The position numbers were made by a program, and so were the translations under genes. DNA of 64,000 bases from Carposina sasakii (Eukaryota > Arthropoda > Insecta > Lepidoptera > Carposinidae): assembly GCA_014607495.2 (NCBI GenBank), contig CP053171.1:124001-188000 (forward strand), in the 5' to 3' direction. Shown here piece after piece: positions 59,364 through 64,000 of the stretch. Under the pieces are notes generated by a model. It worked only from the letters and a program-made list of their open reading frames with translations. It had not been told where the DNA came from and did not search any database. Every line of letters begins with the position of its first letter. Positions within the stretch are counted from its first letter, which is position 1.

Positions 59364-62143
59364 TCACTTGCGGTTTGCACCCTGATGTACTGCAAGCCAG
59401 TGTCGCATTATCGGGCTAGTAAAATCATTCACTACGGCTCTAAGGATCTTATTTTTAGAATTCCGTAGTTCCTTCCAGAACGAGGCCACCCGGGATCTCA
59501 TTATCGCAAAGAAGTCGGGAACCCGCGCGTCAGCAAACATACCTGAAGCACTGCAGTACCTAGGTTTATGCATGAGGATACGGTAAGCATTATTGTACTG
59601 GACCCTCATAGCACTATATGCTTTTCTCGTGTAGTTCGACCAAAGGTGACTGGTGTATAAATTTTGGCAGTAAGCTTTAAAAAGCGTAATTTTCACCTCT
59701 GTGCTACACCGGCCGAATCTACGCGCGCAGCATGTTACACCTGACGGCGAGTGCCCGACGCTCTCTCTCGATATCCTCATCGTCATTCAGCCGCTCCGTC
59801 AAAACATGTCCAGGTACTTGAACCGCTTCACCAGTGTAACTGGTAAGCCACTCAAACATACATCGGGTACATTTTCCGGACCTCTCCCCGACCTAAACAC
59901 AAGCATTTCCGTTTTTGAGACATTATATTTCAACCCGTGTTCATTTGCATAATGCTCACAGATTGAAAGCAGCCTCCTCAGCCCATTAATTGAGGGGCTG
60001 AGAAGCACCATATCATCGGCATAGCTAAGGCTATTGGCACATATACCTCCTATGTGACAACCGATGCCGGTACTTCTCAGCCTCTCAATCAAGTTATTCA
60101 TGTAGATGTTGAAGAGATCCGGAGATGTCAACCCGCCTTGGCGCACTCCGCATTCTAGTCTGTACTCACTAGAAGTCGAGTCACCCCATTTCACACAATT
60201 AGATTGGTTTCCGTACCAGTATCTCAACAGGTTAACTATATGTTCTGGGGCTATGTCTTGTAGTTTTTCCCAGAGGATTTGATAGTTGACAAGGTCAAAT
60301 GCCTTGCTCAGGTCTAAAAAACAAGCATACACTGATGTATTTCTAGACAAGTAATAGCTGACGGTGTGTTTCAGACTTAGTATAGCAGAATCTGTCGAGA
60401 GACCGGGACGGAAACCAAATTGTCCATCATCTATTCTAACATGCTTTGACAGAGTAGGCTGAACTAATCGTTCCAGAATCTTGCCCATAATTGTACCTAA
60501 AGAAATTGGACGATAGTTATTAGCAGATGCAATATTACCCGTCTTATTTTAATTATAGGTACAACCAAAGTCTTCATCAATGCTTCTGGCAGAAAACTGT
60601 AGTTGACGCATTTATTAAACAAAACACATAGTTTGTTATACAGTACATCGCCTGCATAGACCATGTGTTCGACACTCAACTATCGTGCCCAGGTGCTTTA
60701 CCACGCTTCATAGCAGTGACCACTTTCTTATGCCAGCAACTGTGAAATAAGATTTGCAATCCCCCAAATTCAATTTGGGGTCTTTCAAACCACACGGAGT
60801 GCTTTGAACTCATGGTCCACAGGCAGTGGTTTAATCTTAAATTTACTAGCAAACATGTCTGCAATATCTTTCGGGGCTTGCAGATTCTCGACACTAGCCG
60901 GCAACCTACTTTTATAGTCAAATTTTTTAACATGTTTCCAAAAATTTTCCAAATTGTTTATCTTTCCTATGTGTGGCCAAAATATTTAATTTAATATCTT
61001 GCTCGTTCTTTTGACACCATTTAATTTTGTTCTTAAAAACTGCTTTACTTAACTTCATTTTATCATAAATACTACCTGAGCATGGTTTGCCAGCCAGCAT
61101 CCAGTTTCTGAAGTGTAATCTAGCATCCATATGGACTTCTCGAATATGAAAATTCCACCCCGCTATATTCCTCTTCTTACAATTTACAAGATCAGAATGC
61201 GAACCGCAAGTAATTACTGCTCCTTCTTGTAATATACGTACAATATCATCATACATCTTTGTTATATTTTCAATGTTAATTACATTATCACAGACATTTA
61301 CTAGACGCGTACTACAATATGAAAAATAATCTTGTATCTGGCTTTGGTTTCTTTCACCCCATATGATTTTATTTTTTGACATAATACCTGTGTCAATGAT
61401 AGATACCGAGTAGCTCTTAACCATACATTTAACAAAAAGTGGGTAATGGTCCGACCAGTGTACGTCGTAGTCAACCCACACTGATCCAACCGTATCCCAG
61501 GCAGCTTTGGTTGTCAGACAGTGGTCCAACCAGCGATGACTACCATTTAATATACTGACATAAGTATGCACATCTGACACATCTTGTAACTTATTCCTAT
61601 CTGCGTACTCCCATAGTTGCTCCTCACAAAAAGAGTCTAATTCGTTACCAAAACATGTGTCTGGATGAGCATTATAATCTCCAATCATATATGCCAACTG
61701 TATGTCGTCATTTTCCTCAATTATTGAGCAGATTGTACCAAGACAGTAAGTAAACTCAGGTAGGTTTTCTTTATCGTCAGTTGGCATATACACATTAACA
61801 ACTAAAAAGGACTGTACTTCATTTAAAATTTTAACAGCTAATATTCTATTATTAGAGCTTTCTATAACAAATACTCTAGGAAACTTTGACTTCCTCCACA
61901 TTAGCATCAATCCACCATAAGGTCGACCCCGTAGCACGCCTACGCTCAAGTCAACGAGGAATTCGCAATACACCCAAAATCGGGATCAATTTTGTTACCG
62001 AATCCGAGTTCGTATGGCATAAGCCACGTCTCCTGAAGAGCAACTATGTCTGCCTGTCTACATAAATTACGTATACTATGTATAGATCGTTTTATACCAT
62101 GACAATTAAAAGATACTATTACTGTACTATCGCTACTATCCAT
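59364..62143 (-). pseudogene. LINE ORF2 (endonuclease-reverse transcriptase), frameshifted
   Basis: Starts MDSSDSTVIVSFNCHGIKRS, DIVALQETWLMPYELGFGNK (APE endonuclease), break at about 61955, then RGRPYGGLMLMWRKS, QLAYMIGDYNAHPDTCFGNE, HRWLDHCLTTK, VHWSDHYPL. Breaks near 60930 and within 60680-60500 follow (KRGKAPGHDS; GKILERLVQPTLSKH). RT core: IDDGQFGFRPGLSTDSAILS, YACFLDLSKAFDLVNYQILW, GVRQGGLTSPDLFNIYMNNL, SYADDMVLLSPS (YADD box). It then breaks again near 59800 and ends HWLAVHQGANRK. Four or more indels disable it as assembled. Confidence -1.
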
Positions 62144-63384
62144 AATTGGTGCCTAAGTGAACTTTCTCAGTCGGTATTTTGCTTTCTCGAAAACGTCTAT
62201 ATTTAACACCAGCAGGCCAGAATTCAGTGGACAAAAATAGTGCCAACTTACTCCTAGATATAACTACTTTAAAGGAAATTAAATCGACTTCCTTTTTTGT
62301 TTGCAGTAGCTGGACATCAGTACATTCTTCACCTTTGTCCTTAATGTAATCCAAGATATCCTCTTTTGTCGTACTTTTTCGTAACCTAGATACGTATATC
62401 GCGGATAAAAAGTCCGCTACCTGAAGCTTTGATGTATTTTGGGCTGTACCACATAGATTGTTACGCTGCTTTCTCTTATTTCTGTTCTCAACAAGTATAA
62501 AGCTGGAATCAGGCTTCTTAGTAGATACGTTAGGATAAGAATGCTGTGTATTGGGACGCGTCAGTAGGTCATTCTCACATACAATATCACGGTAGGACAG
62601 CCTTTGGACAACTGGCTGTATCGATGAGTTCGGATCTCGCCTATTGTAGGCTTCGATACCCGAAGGAGACGGTGGGAGAAGAGGAACGTGCCTCGCCGCC
62701 GCCACCTCCCCTGTCGTAGCCGGTGGCAGTGGCATCCGCGCACGCGCAGCTGTTGACTCCTGTTGCCGTCTCATTTGCTTTCGAGTCGGCGATGAATGCG
62801 TATGCACCTTGCAGCCATTATCTATGTCTATTATTGATTCACAGGAGGAATTTTGTGTCTTATTGTGAGGCGTTATATTACAGTTTCGCTTGGATTTTGA
62901 TTGCGGAGATGACAATTTATTAAAGCAGGTACGTAAACTTCCCAGGTCAGTTCTTAGTTTGGTCTCAAATTCTAACATTTCATTTTTGGAAATGGTGTCA
63001 TTTCGTAAGTTATGTATTTCCGATTTTAATAAGGTCAGGTCTTTTTAAAATACGTGTAACATCCACATAGTCGAACGAAACTGGTGGCAGTTTGTTCAAA
63101 TCTTTAGCCACAAAAATGGGTTGTAGACACGGGTCAATTTCTTTTAATATGCGTATTATATCTTTTATATTCTTCTTATTTTTGTCATCACCTTTACGGC
63201 TAATGCAGCGGTTGTTTGTTGAAATGGAGGAAAATAGGATACTTTTTCCACATTCTATTTCTTCGTCGGTAAAACTAGTAGCACATATTTGCACAATACT
63301 CAATTCGTCCAATACGTCTATTTTGTTTTGCACAAAAGTTAAGAATTCGTTAACTACAATATTTTGCGCTGTCATTATGGACAC
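62136..63384 (-). pseudogene. LINE ORF1, one frameshift
   Basis: First part (63384-63045): MSIMTAQNIVVNEFLTFVQN, DELSIVQICATSFTDEEIEC, SFDYVDVTRILK. The frame then shifts at an A-run near 63045 and continues KDLTLLKSEIHNLRNDTISK, NEMLEFETKLRTDLGSLRTC (coiled coil), a Ser/Pro-rich middle, and IYVSRLRKSTTKEDILDYIK with STEFWPAGVKYRRFRESKIP, an RRM-like C-terminal domain typical of LINE ORF1. Ends TAG at 62136. Confidence -1.
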
Positions 63385-63476
63385 GCATTTCTAATATTTG
63401 ACACGGTAAGTATTATTTTTCATTACGCGCGCACGACTAGACGCAACGGTGCGGCAGACCGAACCGAAATGATTCA

Positions 63477-64000
63477 GGCCGGCAGACAGAAGGTGGCCAC
63501 CTCGTTGATGTACTTGCAGGGGAAGGATCCCCTCGGCAGTGGATGCAGACAGTTACACTCACCGGCCGGCAGACAGAAGGTGGCCACCTCGTTGATGTAC
63601 TTGCAGGGGAAGGATCCCCTCGGCAGTGGATGCAGACAGTTACACTCACCGGCCGGCAGACAGAAGGTGGCCACCTCGTTGATGTACTTGCAGGGGAAGG
63701 ATCCCCTCGGCAGTGGATGCAGACAGTTACACTCACCGGCCGGCAGACAGAAGGTGGCCACCTCGTTGATGTACTTGCAGGGGAAGGATCCCCTCGGCAG
63801 TGGATGCAGACAGTTACACTCACCGGCCGGCAGACAGAAGGTGGCCACCTCGTTGATGTACTTGCAGGGGAAGGATCCCCTCGGCAGTGGATTCAGACAG
63901 TTACACTCACCGGTCGGCAGACAGAAGGTGGCCACCTCGTTGATGTACTTGCAGGGGAAGGATCCCCTCGGCAGTGGATGCAGACAGTTACACTCACCGG
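63477..64000. repeat. 87-bp tandem array, right block, about 6 units, continues past the window
   Basis: Six very similar units, nearly all of the CCTCGGCAGTGG type. The - strand frame is open throughout. The array runs off the right edge, so its full size is unknown. Confidence -1.

Larger units (their letters stand above)
59221..63476 (-). mobile_element. Two-ORF LINE (jockey/CR1-like group), near full-length
   Basis: 4.26 kb, 5' end at 63476 and 3' tail (ATT)n at 59246-59221 after AATAAAG. It has a 5' leader of about 90 bases containing CGGTTCGGTCTGCCGC, ORF1, and an ORF2 that overlaps ORF1 by eight bases. Inserted in the 87-bp array. Clade not resolved by eye. Confidence -1.

Noticed and set aside
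58131..64000. CRISPR-like array
   Set aside because: The repeats are directly tandem with no unique spacers, and the genome is eukaryotic.

Overview
This window looks like a chromosomal piece of a lepidopteran (moth or butterfly) genome. The host genes have short GC-rich exons spread over long AT-rich introns. The introns hold repeat types I associate with Lepidoptera: RTE-type LINE tails, tRNA-derived SINE pieces, Helitron pieces whose ends read CTACTAATATT and GCGGACGAAGTCGCGGG, and TA- or TTAA-flanked MITEs. No species was assigned and no database was searched; family names come from motifs read by eye.

Host genes. (1) On the + strand from the left edge to 8474 is the 3' half of an actin-binding LIM protein gene (unc-115/ABLIM type). 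It has seven recognisable exons and ends in a complete villin headpiece. (2) On the - strand, 55782 down to 12614, is a complete eight-exon mitochondrial iron carrier gene (mitoferrin). All exon phases join to give 314 residues with the three carrier signatures. The two genes converge, with about 4.1 kb between their stop codons. (3) Inside mitoferrin intron 1, on the + strand, is a compact single-exon odorant-binding protein gene (45974-46384). It has a signal peptide, the classic six-cysteine pattern, a TATA box and a nearby poly(A) signal.

Mobile DNA fills most of the rest. Intron 7 of mitoferrin holds a 5'-truncated, frameshifted RTE LINE. Intron 4 (16.8 kb) and intron 2 (9 kb) hold many copies of a dispersed family of about 230 bp, RTE-tailed repeats, fold-back MITEs, a TTAA-flanked element, and a 1.6 kb element with six direct copies of TTTCGGGYGTTAC. 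Intron 3 is largely a Harbinger-like MITE that begins nine bases into the intron. Intron 1 carries a three-level nest: an RTE LINE inside a pogo/Tigger-like DNA transposon inside a hAT-like element.

Right of mitoferrin there is a Helitron piece and a 500-N assembly gap. After it comes an 87-bp tandem array (58131-59220, continuing at 63477-64000), interrupted by a nearly full-length two-ORF LINE on the - strand. The array unit is 29 codons, open on both strands, and resembles an amplified exon-plus-splice-site segment.

The host genes are not an operon and I see no functional link between them. The main points for follow-up are the triplicated splice donor in unc-115, the nested antisense OBP gene, the transposon ends (some next to splice sites), and the 87-bp array.
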